Shown here: one piece after another, positions 17,768-27,113 of the stretch
Layout of the letters: each line of letters starts with the position of its first letter
Numbering within the stretch: the first letter of the stretch is position 1
Source of the DNA: Anaerostipes rhamnosivorans
GTDB lineage: Bacteria; Bacillota; Clostridia; Lachnospirales; Lachnospiraceae
Direction of reading: 5' to 3'
DNA length: 64,000 nucleotides
Assembly: GCF_005280655.1 (NCBI RefSeq)
Contig: NZ_CP040058.1
Location: forward strand, 1,836,001 to 1,900,000
The notes under the pieces: model-generated
Told to the model about the DNA's origin: nothing
Seen by the model: the letters and a program-made list of their open reading frames with translations, nothing else
Databases searched by the model: none
Made by a program: the position numbers and the translations under genes

Positions 17768-19138
17768 CTATTTTAAAAACAGGTGAAGCAGCCTGTCCTT
17801 CTTCTTTTGATATGGATGGTAGCGTATTGGAAGATCCATCCATGTAGATTTTTTTACAATACTTTTTCTGTGGCTGAAGGTCCAGAACCCATACTCACCG
17901 TGATAAGCCCCCATGCCGCTCTCTCCCACTCCTCCAAATCCCATATGAGAAGTAGCCAAGTGTATGACCGTATCGTTGACACAGCCGCCTCCAAAGGACA
18001 GATTTCTGAGGACCCACCGTTCCATATTTCTATTTTCGGTAAACAGGTAGAGAGCCAGCGGTTTTTCCATTGCCTTGATATACTCTGCTGCCTCAGAGAT
18101 ATTTTGATAAGAAATGACAGGAAGTACCGGCCCAAAGATTTCTTCCTGCATGACCGGCGACTCCCAGGCAACTCCGGGCAGGATGGATGGGGCAATCTTT
18201 AACGTCTCCCTGCATCCGTATCCCCCGCAGGCAGCGGTTTCTCCCTCCATCAGTTTCATAACCCGCTCATAATGCTTAACATTGACCATTCTGGGATAGT
18301 CAGAGTTTAAAAGCGGATCATCTCCCAGCATCCTGCGGATCCACTGAACCATCTCTTTTACAAGGCGGTCTTTTACAGATTCGTGTACCAAGATATAATC
18401 CGGCGCAACACAGGTCTGTCCGCTATTTAAAAGCTTGCCGAACACGATCCTCTTTGCTGCCAGTGATAAATCAGCCGTGGAATCTACGATACAGGGACTT
18501 TTGCCTCCCAGCTCCAGGGTCACCGGAGTCAGATGGACTGCCGCCTTTTCCATAACCACCTTGCCCACGGCTTTACTTCCGGTAAAAAATATATGGTCAA
18601 ACTTCTCTGAGAGAAGCTGCTGGTTTTCTTCTCTTCCGCCCTCCACAACAGCCACAAAACCTGGCGGAAAGGCTTCTTCTACAATCCGCCGGATCATTCT
18701 GGATACCGCCGGCGCATCCTTGGACGGTTTCAGGACGCAGCAATTTCCTGCGGCAATGGCTCCGATCAAAGGCGCCAGGGTCAACAGAAGGGGATAGTTC
18801 CATGGGGATATGATCAATGCCACCCCAAGAGGCTCTGCGGCTTCAAAGCTTTTGGCGTGAAACTGAGACAGAGGAGTGGGCTTTCTTTTCAGCCTCATCC
18901 AGCTCTTCAGATGCTTTTTGGCATATCCCAGCTCACTGAGCACCAGTCCAGTCTCAGTCATATAGGATTCAAATCCACACTTATTGAGATCCTTTTTCAG
19001 TGCGTACTCCAGCTGCTTTTGATTCCTTCGCAGGGCCTGTTCCAGACGGCAGAGAGCTTTTATCCGAAAGGCATACGGCCGTGTTCTCCCTGTATCATAA
19101 AAATTCCTTTGAAGTTTTACCAATCTGTCAATAGTCAT
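17768..19138 (-). CDS. aldehyde dehydrogenase, class 3-like (YwdH type)
   Basis: NAD(P)-dependent oxidation of an aldehyde to the acid. It has 456 aa. Motifs: SPWNYPLLLTLAPLIGAIAAGN, KPSKDAPA, FTGSKAVGKVV, catalytic Glu in LELGGKSP (E209) and catalytic Cys in NSGQTCVAPDY (C243). A C-terminal membrane or amphipathic tail is not obvious. The short N terminus is typical of the class 3 fatty/medium-chain aldehyde enzymes; the substrate is unknown. The open frame extends upstream into the SRAP gene. The ATG at 19138 with GAGAGGG in front gives the family length. Confidence 0.88.
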   Translation of the reverse strand: MTIDRLVKLQRNFYDTGRTRPYAFRIKALCRLEQALRRNQKQLEYALKKDLNKCGFESYMTETGLVLSELGYAKKHLKSWMRLKRKPTPLSQFHAKSFEAAEPLGVALIISPWNYPLLLTLAPLIGAIAAGNCCVLKPSKDAPAVSRMIRRIVEEAFPPGFVAVVEGGREENQQLLSEKFDHIFFTGSKAVGKVVMEKAAVHLTPVTLELGGKSPCIVDSTADLSLAAKRIVFGKLLNSGQTCVAPDYILVHESVKDRLVKEMVQWIRRMLGDDPLLNSDYPRMVNVKHYERVMKLMEGETAACGGYGCRETLKIAPSILPGVAWESPVMQEEIFGPVLPVISYQNISEAAEYIKAMEKPLALYLFTENRNMERWVLRNLSFGGGCVNDTVIHLATSHMGFGGVGESGMGAYHGEYGFWTFSHRKSIVKKSTWMDLPIRYHPYQKKKDRLLHLFLK

Positions 19139-19160
19139 AACAAACCCTCTCTGATATTTT

Positions 19161-19745
19161 TTAGAAAAATGGAAAGACCAGCTGCTCATAATCAGACTGC
19201 TTATGGAGTGCATCTGGCGCTTTATGTAATAAAAATTCTGTCTGTCCGTCATCCAAAAGCCACGCCCGCGCATCCTTTTCATCCAGGACCAGCGGCATCC
19301 TGTGGTGGACAGACCGTACAGATTCATTGGCTTCTGTAGTAAGGATCACAAAGCGCTGTTCTTTGCCAAACTGCTGCCAGCAGCCGGCCATCAAAAGCAG
19401 TTTTCCATCCGCTCTCTGAAAAATGTTTTTGTTTTTCTGACTGTCCCATTCATAAAACCCCCGGGAAGGGACCAGCAGCCTCCGAAAACGAATACTGTCC
19501 TGAAACATTCTTTTTTCCATGACTCCTTCTGACCGGGCATTAAAGATCAGCTGGTTTTTTTCAAATCCCGGATATCCCCACTGCATCTTCTGGACCCCGA
19601 TCCCCTGTGGTATCTTTACGAGAACGTCCGCTTTCTCCGATGGATGGATATCCTGGTCTTTTGGCGGGCCGGTTTGTGGAACGATCTGAAACAGATCATG
19701 TAGTTCTTCTGTCACTGTCTGATCAATAAAATATCTTCCGCACAT
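19161..19745 (-). CDS. SRAP/HMCES-family DNA-repair protein (YedK-like)
   Basis: Forms a stable thiazolidine crosslink with abasic sites in single-stranded DNA through its N-terminal cysteine. It has 194 aa. After Met removal Cys2 is first (MCGRYF). The active-site set N69 and R71 (NARSEG), E99 (GFYEW) and H148 (HHRMPLVL) is complete, so an active protein is expected. Its place inside the V-ATPase transcription unit, 15 nt after subunit D, is odd for a DNA-repair gene and probably historical. Confidence 0.92.
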   Translation of the reverse strand: MCGRYFIDQTVTEELHDLFQIVPQTGPPKDQDIHPSEKADVLVKIPQGIGVQKMQWGYPGFEKNQLIFNARSEGVMEKRMFQDSIRFRRLLVPSRGFYEWDSQKNKNIFQRADGKLLLMAGCWQQFGKEQRFVILTTEANESVRSVHHRMPLVLDEKDARAWLLDDGQTEFLLHKAPDALHKQSDYEQLVFPFF

Positions 19746-19760
19746 GAAACTCTCCTGTCG

Positions 19761-20381
19761 TTATGCTTTGTTTTTTCTGCGTTTAATGACCTTTAACCGA
19801 GTAAATTCTTCCCTTTCCTTCTCCTCCAGCGCATTGGAGATTTCGGATACAAGGCTGCTGTAAGCCGGGATTGTGATATTTTTTAAGGCATTGGCACGCT
19901 TTTGCGTCTTTTTGATGCTGGCCGCCAGACGGTAAGCAGAATTCTCCACCATAGAAAGCCGGACCGTCAGATCCTTCACCCTCCGGAATGCCTCTCTTGC
20001 TTTGTCAATGGATTCTCTTGTGGTACTGAAGGAATAAGTCGGTACATTTTTTTTGGCGGTGTAATCCACCAGCGGGATCTCGGTTCCCATGATACTGCGG
20101 CTCTTGATGCGGATGGAGTCTTCAATGGGCACTGTGTATGCCAGCTGGTCTACCTCGCTGATCCCATGTTCAATGTTGGCGTCCTGAAGGCACTGGTAAG
20201 CATAGGTAAATGTCACATCGATCTTTTCCTGGATCTCCTTTGCCTGGTCAATGAGACTCATCAGCTCTCTGATCAAAATATTCCGTTTTTTATCCATCAG
20301 ATCATAGCCCTGTCTTGCCAGGTCCAGGGAATTCTTGGCCAGCATCAGATTCCCTTTGGTGGGAAACGTCCTTGGATCCAT
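19761..20381 (-). CDS. atpD: V-type ATPase subunit D
   Basis: Central-stalk rotor subunit (equivalent of F-type gamma) linking the A3B3 head to the membrane ring. It has 206 aa, rich in long coiled-coil helices at both ends (N-terminal TKGNLMLAKNSLDLARQGYDL, C-terminal EKEREEFTRLKVIKRRK), as the family requires. It lies after subunit B in the usual A-B-D order. The start ATG follows AGGAAGTGAGC. Confidence 0.95.
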   Translation of the reverse strand: MDPRTFPTKGNLMLAKNSLDLARQGYDLMDKKRNILIRELMSLIDQAKEIQEKIDVTFTYAYQCLQDANIEHGISEVDQLAYTVPIEDSIRIKSRSIMGTEIPLVDYTAKKNVPTYSFSTTRESIDKAREAFRRVKDLTVRLSMVENSAYRLAASIKKTQKRANALKNITIPAYSSLVSEISNALEEKEREEFTRLKVIKRRKNKA

Positions 20382-20410
20382 ACGCTCACTTCCTTTCTGT
20401 CATCAGCCTT

Positions 20411-21859
20411 TTAATACATCTGGGAGTCTGTGGCCGCCAGAGGCCCGCCGTCCTTTAGTACCTTAGTGTAGGATTCTTTGTCTCCGGTCTTCTTGTAGTA
20501 GCGGTCTAAGACCTTTGTGTCGACACGGTCAAGCTCTTCTCTCGGCAGGATGCCGAGAAGCTCCCAGCCAAGGTCAAGGGTGTCATCCATTGTCCGGTTT
20601 TCCTCAATACCCTGTCCGATATAGCGTTGTTCAAATTCTTTCCCAAATTCCAGATACTTTTTATCAATGGGCGACAGCTCATCTTCTCCGATGACGGAGG
20701 CCAGATTTCTTGCATCCCCTACCTTGGCATAGGCAGAGAACAGCTGATTCGCCAGATCCTGATGATCCTCCCTGGTGTATCCCTCCCCAATGCCGTCCTT
20801 CATCAGTCTGGAAAGAGACGGGAGTACACTGATGGGCGGGTAAACGGCCTGGCCGTGCAGACTGCGGTCCAGCACGATCTGTCCCTCCGTGATATATCCT
20901 GTAAGGTCCGGGATGGGATGGGTGATGTCATCGTTGGGCATGGTCAGAATCGGGATCTGGGTCACAGAGCCATCAATTCCTTCCACGATGCCTGCCCTCT
21001 CATAGATCATTGCCAGTTCACTATATAAATATCCAGGGAACCCCTTCCGGCTTGGAATTTCTCCTTTGGAGGAAGACACCTCCCTCATAGCCTCCGCAAA
21101 AGCCGTCATATCTGTCAGAATGACTAAAATGTGCATATTGTTTTCAAACGCCAGATACTCTGCCGCAGTCAGTGCAACCTTCGGCGTGATCAGCCTCTCC
21201 GCAACCGGATCATTGGCCATATTCAGAAACATGGCCACGTGGTCAAGGGCTCCGCTCTCCTCAAAGGTCCTGCGGAAAAAATCAGCATCGTCATGTTTGA
21301 CGCCCATGGCAGCAAACACGATCCCGAAGTTGTCCATGCTGCCTTCCCCGAGAGATGCCTGGGTCACGATCTGGGCCGCAAGCTGGTCGTGGGGAAGACC
21401 GTTGCCCGAAAAGATCGGCAGCTTCTGCCCCCGGATCAGAGTCATCAGGCCGTCAATGGCCGAGACACCGGTACATATATAATTCCTCGGATATTCCCTG
21501 CGGACTGGATTTAATGGAAGTCCGTTGACGTTACGTTTTATTTTGGAGGCAACAGGACCCAATCCGTCGATAGGCTTGCCCAGGCCGTTGAAGGTCCGCC
21601 CAAGGATATTCGGCGAAAGGGAAATCTCCATGGGACGCCCCGTGAGCCTTGTATGCGTATTAGAAAGTCCCATATTGTCAGTGGTGTCAAACACCTGAAT
21701 GACAGCCTTATCCTCATACAGTTCAATGACCTTGCCAAGCTTTTTTTCCTGCCCCTCCACAACAAACTCCACAATCTCCTCATAAAAAGCATCCCTGCAT
21801 CCCTCCAGCACCACCAAAGGGCCGTTAATGCTGTCAAGACCCAAATATTCAATCGGCAT
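20411..21859 (-). CDS. atpB: V-type ATPase subunit B
   Basis: Regulatory, non-catalytic head subunit; 482 aa, somewhat longer than the typical 455-460. It lacks a Walker A loop at the normal place ([15 protein letters not shown] instead of GxxxxGKT), as expected for B. It contains [44 protein letters not shown] and [18 protein letters not shown] motifs of the family. A C-terminal tail of about 25 residues after YYKKTG is extra. It is preceded by 188 nt of strongly structured sequence instead of the usual few bases after atpA. Confidence 0.95.
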   Translation of the reverse strand: MPIEYLGLDSINGPLVVLEGCRDAFYEEIVEFVVEGQEKKLGKVIELYEDKAVIQVFDTTDNMGLSNTHTRLTGRPMEISLSPNILGRTFNGLGKPIDGLGPVASKIKRNVNGLPLNPVRREYPRNYICTGVSAIDGLMTLIRGQKLPIFSGNGLPHDQLAAQIVTQASLGEGSMDNFGIVFAAMGVKHDDADFFRRTFEESGALDHVAMFLNMANDPVAERLITPKVALTAAEYLAFENNMHILVILTDMTAFAEAMREVSSSKGEIPSRKGFPGYLYSELAMIYERAGIVEGIDGSVTQIPILTMPNDDITHPIPDLTGYITEGQIVLDRSLHGQAVYPPISVLPSLSRLMKDGIGEGYTREDHQDLANQLFSAYAKVGDARNLASVIGEDELSPIDKKYLEFGKEFEQRYIGQGIEENRTMDDTLDLGWELLGILPREELDRVDTKVLDRYYKKTGDKESYTKVLKDGGPLAATDSQMY

Positions 21860-21883
21860 ACCAAAACTCCTTTCAGATATTTT

Positions 21884-22046
21884 CGATCATTTTTCTTCAT
21901 TATCTCCAGTCGGCTCTGGAAAGTCCTCCTTCCGACAATGAAGAAAAACGATCGTAAGATGGCACCTAAGGAGCCACTTTACGAAAGTTATTTACCACTA
22001 TTGGAGAAGCGCATTTCAAAAGCGCGACGGAAATAGTCGTAAATAA
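21884..22046 (-). other. three consecutive hairpins between atpA and atpB
   Basis: The 188-nt A-B gap is almost wholly inverted repeats. Hairpin 1: arms 21884-21901 and 21937-21954 (17 of 18 bases pair) around a 35-nt loop with its own GTCGG/CCGAC stem. Hairpin 2: arms 21952-21963 and 21973-21984. Hairpin 3: arms 21988-22002 and 22032-22046 (14 of 15), with an inner GCGC/GCGC stem. There is no T-run, so it is not a plain terminator. Possible roles are mRNA processing or stabilisation, setting A:B stoichiometry, or an inserted REP/MITE-like repeat. Confidence 0.65.
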
Positions 22047-22047
22047 T

Positions 22048-23814
22048 TCATGCATTCCGTTCCATCACCCTCCGGTAAAAGTCGTCCACTGCCCTCCTGT
22101 ATTCATCAAACATTTCCGGCTTGTCGTTGGGCACATCGTATTTGATGGAGATCACAGATTCAAAGATCGTTTCCTCCTTCAGCACAGACATCGGCATATT
22201 CATAGAGATGAGCAGTTTCGCCTTTTCATACAGGTAGAGAATTACATCCATCATCTCAAACTGCTTCTCCATAGGGACACAGGTGTCATCCCTGTGAAAG
22301 GCATTCTGCTGCAAAAATCCCAGACGGATGACGCGTGCAATCTCCAGAATCAGTTTCTGGTCATCCGGGAGCACATCGCTTCCTATGAGCTTGACGATCT
22401 CCATCAGGCTGCTTTCCTGATTCAGGATCGCCATAATCTGATTTCTGTGGCTGACAAACTCCATGGAGACATGTTCGGAGTACCACGGGGCCAGATCTTT
22501 CAGATATTCACTGTAGCTGGTCAGCCAGTGGATGGCGGGAAAGTGCCGGGAGTAGGCCAGGCTTTTATCCAGACCCCAGAAACACCGCACAAACCGTTTT
22601 GTATTCTGTGTCACTGGCTCGGAGAAATCCCCTCCCTGAGGAGAAACGGCGCCGATAATAGATACGGAGCCCTCAGAGCCGTTGAGGTTTTTCATCATTC
22701 CTGCCCTCTCATAAAATGCAGACAGCCGGGATGCAAGATAAGCGGGGAATCCCTCCTCCGCAGGCATCTCCTCCAGACGGCCGGACAATTCTCTTAATGC
22801 CTCGGCCCAGCGGGATGTGGAATCTGCCATGATCGCCACGTCATACCCCATATCCCGGTAATATTCAGCCAGTGTAAGGCCGGTATAGATGCTGGCCTCC
22901 CTGGCTGCCACGGGCATGTTGGACGTGTTAGCGATCAAAACAGTGCGGTCCATTAAAGGATTCCCGGTTCTTGGATCCATCAGCTTGGAGAACTCATCCA
23001 GCACCTGGGTCATCTCGTTTCCCCGCTCTCCGCATCCGATATAGATAATGATATCCGCATCGGACCATTTGGCGATCTGATGCTGGGTCATGGTCTTTCC
23101 GGTACCAAAGCCTCCTGGAATACAGGCCGTGCCTCCCTTGGCAATGGGAAACATCGTATCCAGTATCCTCTGTCCGGTGATCAGAGGCTTGGAAGCCGGG
23201 AAACGGAAACTGACCGGCCTTGGAATCCTGATCGGCCACTGCTGGCACATAGAGAGGGGAATCACATCACCATTGTCCTGCCTGACCGTGACCAGCGTAT
23301 CCTCAATGGTATAGCTGCCATCATCAACAGCGTGCTCCACGACCCCTTCAACTCCCGGAGGCACCATGCATCGGTGGGTGATGGCGGATGTCTCCGGCAC
23401 TTCTGCGATCACATGCCCCGTCTTGACCTGGTCACCGGCTGACACTGTCACATGGGTCTTCCAGAGTCTTTGGCGGTCCAGGGAATCCACTTGGGTGCCC
23501 CTGCTGATATATTGGCCAGACTGGGCTGCGATCTGCTCCAAAGGTCGTTCGATCCCGTCAAAGATGTTATGAAGAATTCCGGGTGCCAACGTTACGGAAA
23601 GCGCATGTCCAGAGGTCTTCACCTGGTCCCCCGGGCGAATGCCTGTGGTATCCTCAAATACCTGGATCGTCGCCGCATCCCGGTCCAATGCGATCACCTC
23701 GCCCACCAGCTTCTCGTCTCCCACATAGACCATCTCTGACATCTTAAACCCGACGTCTCCCTTGACATAAATGACTGGCCCGTTGATTCCATAAATGCTG
23801 CCTGACTCAGACAT
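22048..23814 (-). CDS. atpA: V-type ATPase catalytic subunit A
   Basis: Catalytic head subunit, 588 aa. P-loop GGFGTGKT at 234-241, the A-subunit-specific insertion at about 110-200, GCGERGNEM and the SRWAEALRE region. A longer frame reaches 23871; the ATG at 23814 (MSESGSIYGINGPVI) gives the family N terminus and overlaps the end of subunit E by 8 nt, so the two are translationally coupled. Whether the enzyme makes ATP or pumps ions cannot be told from this subunit. Confidence 0.97.
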   Translation of the reverse strand: MSESGSIYGINGPVIYVKGDVGFKMSEMVYVGDEKLVGEVIALDRDAATIQVFEDTTGIRPGDQVKTSGHALSVTLAPGILHNIFDGIERPLEQIAAQSGQYISRGTQVDSLDRQRLWKTHVTVSAGDQVKTGHVIAEVPETSAITHRCMVPPGVEGVVEHAVDDGSYTIEDTLVTVRQDNGDVIPLSMCQQWPIRIPRPVSFRFPASKPLITGQRILDTMFPIAKGGTACIPGGFGTGKTMTQHQIAKWSDADIIIYIGCGERGNEMTQVLDEFSKLMDPRTGNPLMDRTVLIANTSNMPVAAREASIYTGLTLAEYYRDMGYDVAIMADSTSRWAEALRELSGRLEEMPAEEGFPAYLASRLSAFYERAGMMKNLNGSEGSVSIIGAVSPQGGDFSEPVTQNTKRFVRCFWGLDKSLAYSRHFPAIHWLTSYSEYLKDLAPWYSEHVSMEFVSHRNQIMAILNQESSLMEIVKLIGSDVLPDDQKLILEIARVIRLGFLQQNAFHRDDTCVPMEKQFEMMDVILYLYEKAKLLISMNMPMSVLKEETIFESVISIKYDVPNDKPEMFDEYRRAVDDFYRRVMERNA

Positions 23815-24394
23815 GATCCTCACCTCCCAGGAATAGAAAATCCGCATACTCTTTTTCCAGCGCAGAACCAAAGGAACGGTCGATCAAAACGTTTCTTGAA
23901 CGGATCACGGCCCGGATGCCTCCGACAAAGTCTTCTCTGCTGATCAGAAGAGAAGCTCCCGTCCGCTCTTCCACCTGAGCCTTTAACGCTTCGTCTGTAG
24001 GATTCAGATAAATGACGATCCCTTCTCCGCCTGCATACTTCATGGCCTCCGTGACCTTCCGGCACAGCAGGTCCGTGTATTTTGTACTTTTCATATAATC
24101 AGACAAGAGCCCCCGAACCTGGTCAAACAGCTTGCGCTTCAATTCCTTCTGGCGTTCATTTAATTGCCTCCGAAGCTTAAGCTGAAACTCAGACAGTTCC
24201 TTGTTCAGCTTAAGCTTTGTACGGCTTTTCTCAATCTCTACTTTGATTTCCGCCTGCATCCTGGCTTTTTCTTTGTGTTCTTCAAATCTGCGGGAGAGCA
24301 GGTCAGAATGTCCCTGGATCAGGGCATTTCCCTCTGCCCTCGCCTCCTTCATGGAAACCCTCTGCAGATTTTGAATCTTTTCTTCCAATGTCAT
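23807..24394 (-). CDS. atpE: V-type ATPase subunit E
   Basis: Peripheral-stalk subunit, 195 aa. The N-terminal 100 residues are a long charged helix (RRFEEHKEKARMQAEIKVEI...), followed by a globular C-terminal half with the GGIRAVIRSRNVLIDRSFGSAL segment typical of E subunits. It pairs with the G/H subunit encoded at the head of the operon. The gene lies between F and A. Confidence 0.9.
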   Translation of the reverse strand: MTLEEKIQNLQRVSMKEARAEGNALIQGHSDLLSRRFEEHKEKARMQAEIKVEIEKSRTKLKLNKELSEFQLKLRRQLNERQKELKRKLFDQVRGLLSDYMKSTKYTDLLCRKVTEAMKYAGGEGIVIYLNPTDEALKAQVEERTGASLLISREDFVGGIRAVIRSRNVLIDRSFGSALEKEYADFLFLGGEDHV

Positions 24395-24417
24395 TTCAGG
24401 TCACCTTCTTTATATCA

Positions 24418-24726
24418 TCAGAGTTTCAGTCCAATGGCTTCATTTACATAGGATGTGATAAAGTTTTTCTTGCGTCCCGTGCCGTGGCGGTCCGGGATTT
24501 CCACGATCAGGGGCATCTTTCGGTTTAGCTTGATCTCATCGATCATATCGGGGAATTCCCTGCCAAACTTTTCTGTAAGCAGAACAATGCCGATGGTCTC
24601 ATCTGTCATGACCCTTTTTAATGCTTGGTAAAGTTCTTCTTTTTCGTGGACCACGATCCCGTCCACGCCGGCCAGACGCATTCCTGTACAAGTGTCTACA
24701 TTATCACTGATTAAAAACATCTTCAT
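24418..24726 (-). CDS. atpF: V-type ATPase subunit F
   Basis: Small central-stalk subunit, 102 aa. It has the Rossmann-like start MKMFLISDNVDTCTGMRLAGVDG, the middle GIVLLTEKFGREFPD and the P-I-V-E-I-P (LIVEIPDRHG) end common to F/NtpG proteins. It lies 3 nt after subunit K and before E, so the order here is K-F-E-A-B-D rather than K-E-C-F-A-B-D as in Enterococcus. Confidence 0.92.
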   Translation of the reverse strand: MKMFLISDNVDTCTGMRLAGVDGIVVHEKEELYQALKRVMTDETIGIVLLTEKFGREFPDMIDEIKLNRKMPLIVEIPDRHGTGRKKNFITSYVNEAIGLKL

Positions 24727-24729
24727 AGC

Positions 24730-25155
24730 TCACAGCTTTCCCAGGATCATAAAGGCGATGACCAGCCCATATAGGCAGATGCCTTCAGCCAGCCCTGCAA
24801 AGATCAAAGATTTACCGAATATGCTGCTGTCCTCACTTATAGCGCCCAATGCCGCACTGGCTGCGCTGGCAACAGCGATCCCTCCGCCGATACCGGAAAG
24901 TCCCGTGGAAAGCGCTGCCGCCAGATAGCCGATGCCCGCGGAAGAATTCTGGGCAGCCTGTGCTGCCTGAACCCTGTCGGGATACAGCATGATGACCGCG
25001 GCGATGAGCAGCGTGCCGAAAAAAGCGAAAACATTGATGCCGAGAGCTTTTTTATATCTGGACTTCTTTCTCTTCCCCAGCAAAAAATAGCCAAACGGTA
25101 TGATGACACTTAAGAGTAAAGCCGCAACCAGTACTAATTTTGTCAATGTATTCAT
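24730..25155 (-). CDS. atpK: V-type ATPase membrane-ring subunit K
   Basis: Rotor-ring proteolipid, 141 aa with four hydrophobic segments (about 7-25, 38-58, 73-105, 116-137). Only the C-terminal pair looks like a c-type hairpin: Gly-rich GIGYLAAALSTGLSGIGGG and an ion-binding carboxylate E124 in GLAEGICLYG. The first pair (FGYFLLGKRKKSRYKKALG) lacks the Gly-rich repeat and any membrane carboxylate, so this is not a simple duplicated two-hairpin K subunit. It overlaps the I gene by 4 nt. Coupling ion not determined. Confidence 0.9.
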   Translation of the reverse strand: MNTLTKLVLVAALLLSVIIPFGYFLLGKRKKSRYKKALGINVFAFFGTLLIAAVIMLYPDRVQAAQAAQNSSAGIGYLAAALSTGLSGIGGGIAVASAASAALGAISEDSSIFGKSLIFAGLAEGICLYGLVIAFMILGKL

Positions 25156-27113
25156 AATGATGACCTCCTTTGATCTGTGATATCCTGTTTTTTTCTATGC
25201 CTGTACGGCTTGAACTCCTTTCCGCCCCCCTGATAAAAACGGCTGAATATTTCATAATACTCAAGCCTCAGTACCTGAATGCCTACGATCAGCCCCTCCA
25301 TAAGGCAGACAAACAGATTGCCGAATACGATCACGGCCCAGTTGATATGTCCTGCCTCGGCTCCTGAGAGCATCATGACCACGCCCATCATTGCCCCGTG
25401 GCTGACAGCAAACGCGCCGATCCGTACGAAAGACAGTGTGTTGGAAAAATAGCTGAGCAGAGTCTCGAATAATTCAAAAAATGCCTGTACTAAAAACATA
25501 AGACGCCCTTCCTGCATCTCCGGCTTGTGCTTTTTCGCCAGGGCAGAAAGCGGTTCTTTTAACGCAATGAGCAGCAGCGGGATGCCGAACATGACAGTCA
25601 GTATGACGGCACCGGGCAGCCTGCGCCCTGTGGCAAACAAAAAGATCGCCAGAACGGCAGACCCATAAAATACCAGCCCTGCAGCTCCGCTGGCCCCGAA
25701 CAAAGATTCTCCCAGATTTCCGGAACGTGCTGAAAACACGATGTGGAGGATCATGGTCAGAAGAATCAAAAACATTCCAAACACAATGGCTGCCACAAAC
25801 ACAGTATTCATTTTCCCGATGCCGGGAACATTCATCATGGCTTCCTGAGGTTTCAGCCATCTGGCCTGTATGACGTTTTCAAATCCAAAGAAACTGCCGT
25901 ACATCCAGCCAAAAAAGGCAGAACAGGCGCCGGCCGCGGCAATGATCCCCGCCAGATCTATCTTTTTCATAAGGTAGAGCAGCAGACCGCCAGCAAATAG
26001 GCATAATCCCTGCCCCAGGTCACCGAACATGATACCAAAGATCAGTGGATATGTCATTGCAATAAAGATGGTCGGATCAATCTCATTGTGGGACGGCAGA
26101 CCGTACATTTTCACAAACATCTCAAAGGGTTTTAAAACCTTGGGGTTGTCAAGCTTTGTGGGTGGCTCTCCAAAGTAGTCCTCGTGCTCATCCTCCACCA
26201 TCAAAAACAGCCTGCGGTCATTTTTGATATCTTCTGAAAAGTTTTTTACATCTTCCTCAGACATCCACCCGCATATAATATAGAAGTTCTCGTGCTTATC
26301 CTCCACACAGGCCGCCATCTTTCTCACATCAAAATTAGCAGACAATGTGGCGATCAACTCTCTGGCGGCATAGATCTTACCGGCACTTTCGTTTAGAGCC
26401 GCAGCCATCTTTCCATTAAGCTTCTCCTTTTCTGCGGTGAGAATCTTGAGCTTCTTGTCCAGATCGACGAAGGCTTCCTCCGGGGTTCCAACAAATTCAT
26501 CTGGAATAAAAATCCGTTCAAAGTGAAGAGACTTAAAAATGGCGTCAATTTGCTCAGACTTGGACCGGGAAGTAAAATACACCCCATATCCATAGCTGTT
26601 GTTCTGTACTCCCTCAACAAAAATTACGTCTGGATTCTGTCTGATGAATTCCAGCATCTTTTCAAAATACTCTAAGGGCACCCGTCCAAACCGGAACTTA
26701 ACAAACTTGTAATGAAAGACTTCCCGCAGGACAAACTGCATGGGTCTGAACGGCTCGATCATCTTCATCCGTTCCGTCAGGTTCTTCTCCTCCAGTTCCA
26801 GAGCTTCCTTTTTTGCCTTAAAATCATTAAAAATCTTTCCTGCCTGGCTTATGGTCCTCAGGGCCTGGTCAGAAGTCAGCTCCGGAAGATAGTCCTCTTT
26901 TTTTTGGGTCAGAAGCCCGGCAAACCTGTCCGCCTCCTCCAGTGCCTTTTTATAAGGATTGGACTCCGTAAATGGCTGCAGGTTGTCAACCGTTTTTAAT
27001 TCTGACAATGCATTCTCCAGCTGGATCTCATACTTTGACAGATAGTCGTTGGTGACCCGGTCGATATCGTGTTTTGGACCCGTAATCGTTATAAATTTCA
27101 TTTTCACAATCAT
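25152..27113 (-). CDS. atpI: V-type ATPase subunit I
   Basis: Membrane stator (a-subunit equivalent), 653 aa. The N-terminal half (to about 335) is soluble and helical; the C-terminal half has about seven or eight membrane helices. The essential Arg half-channel residue is in LSFVRIGAFAVSHGAM near residue 560. It is linked to subunit C by an ATGA start-stop overlap at 27110-27113 and to K by a 4-nt overlap. An internal ATG at 27101 is possible but lacks a ribosome-binding site. Confidence 0.95.
   Translation of the reverse strand: MIVKMKFITITGPKHDIDRVTNDYLSKYEIQLENALSELKTVDNLQPFTESNPYKKALEEADRFAGLLTQKKEDYLPELTSDQALRTISQAGKIFNDFKAKKEALELEEKNLTERMKMIEPFRPMQFVLREVFHYKFVKFRFGRVPLEYFEKMLEFIRQNPDVIFVEGVQNNSYGYGVYFTSRSKSEQIDAIFKSLHFERIFIPDEFVGTPEEAFVDLDKKLKILTAEKEKLNGKMAAALNESAGKIYAARELIATLSANFDVRKMAACVEDKHENFYIICGWMSEEDVKNFSEDIKNDRRLFLMVEDEHEDYFGEPPTKLDNPKVLKPFEMFVKMYGLPSHNEIDPTIFIAMTYPLIFGIMFGDLGQGLCLFAGGLLLYLMKKIDLAGIIAAAGACSAFFGWMYGSFFGFENVIQARWLKPQEAMMNVPGIGKMNTVFVAAIVFGMFLILLTMILHIVFSARSGNLGESLFGASGAAGLVFYGSAVLAIFLFATGRRLPGAVILTVMFGIPLLLIALKEPLSALAKKHKPEMQEGRLMFLVQAFFELFETLLSYFSNTLSFVRIGAFAVSHGAMMGVVMMLSGAEAGHINWAVIVFGNLFVCLMEGLIVGIQVLRLEYYEIFSRFYQGGGKEFKPYRHRKKQDITDQRRSSL

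Noticed and set aside
19139-19327. N-terminal extension of the aldehyde dehydrogenase into the SRAP gene
   Set aside because: The extension has no family similarity, and the ATG at 19138 has a proper ribosome-binding site.
21937-22036. Plus-strand 32-codon frame starting MKKNDRK between atpA and atpB
   Set aside because: It lies on the inverted repeat: the other arm read leftward also gives MKKNDRK. No ribosome-binding site precedes it, so the similarity comes from the palindrome, not from coding.
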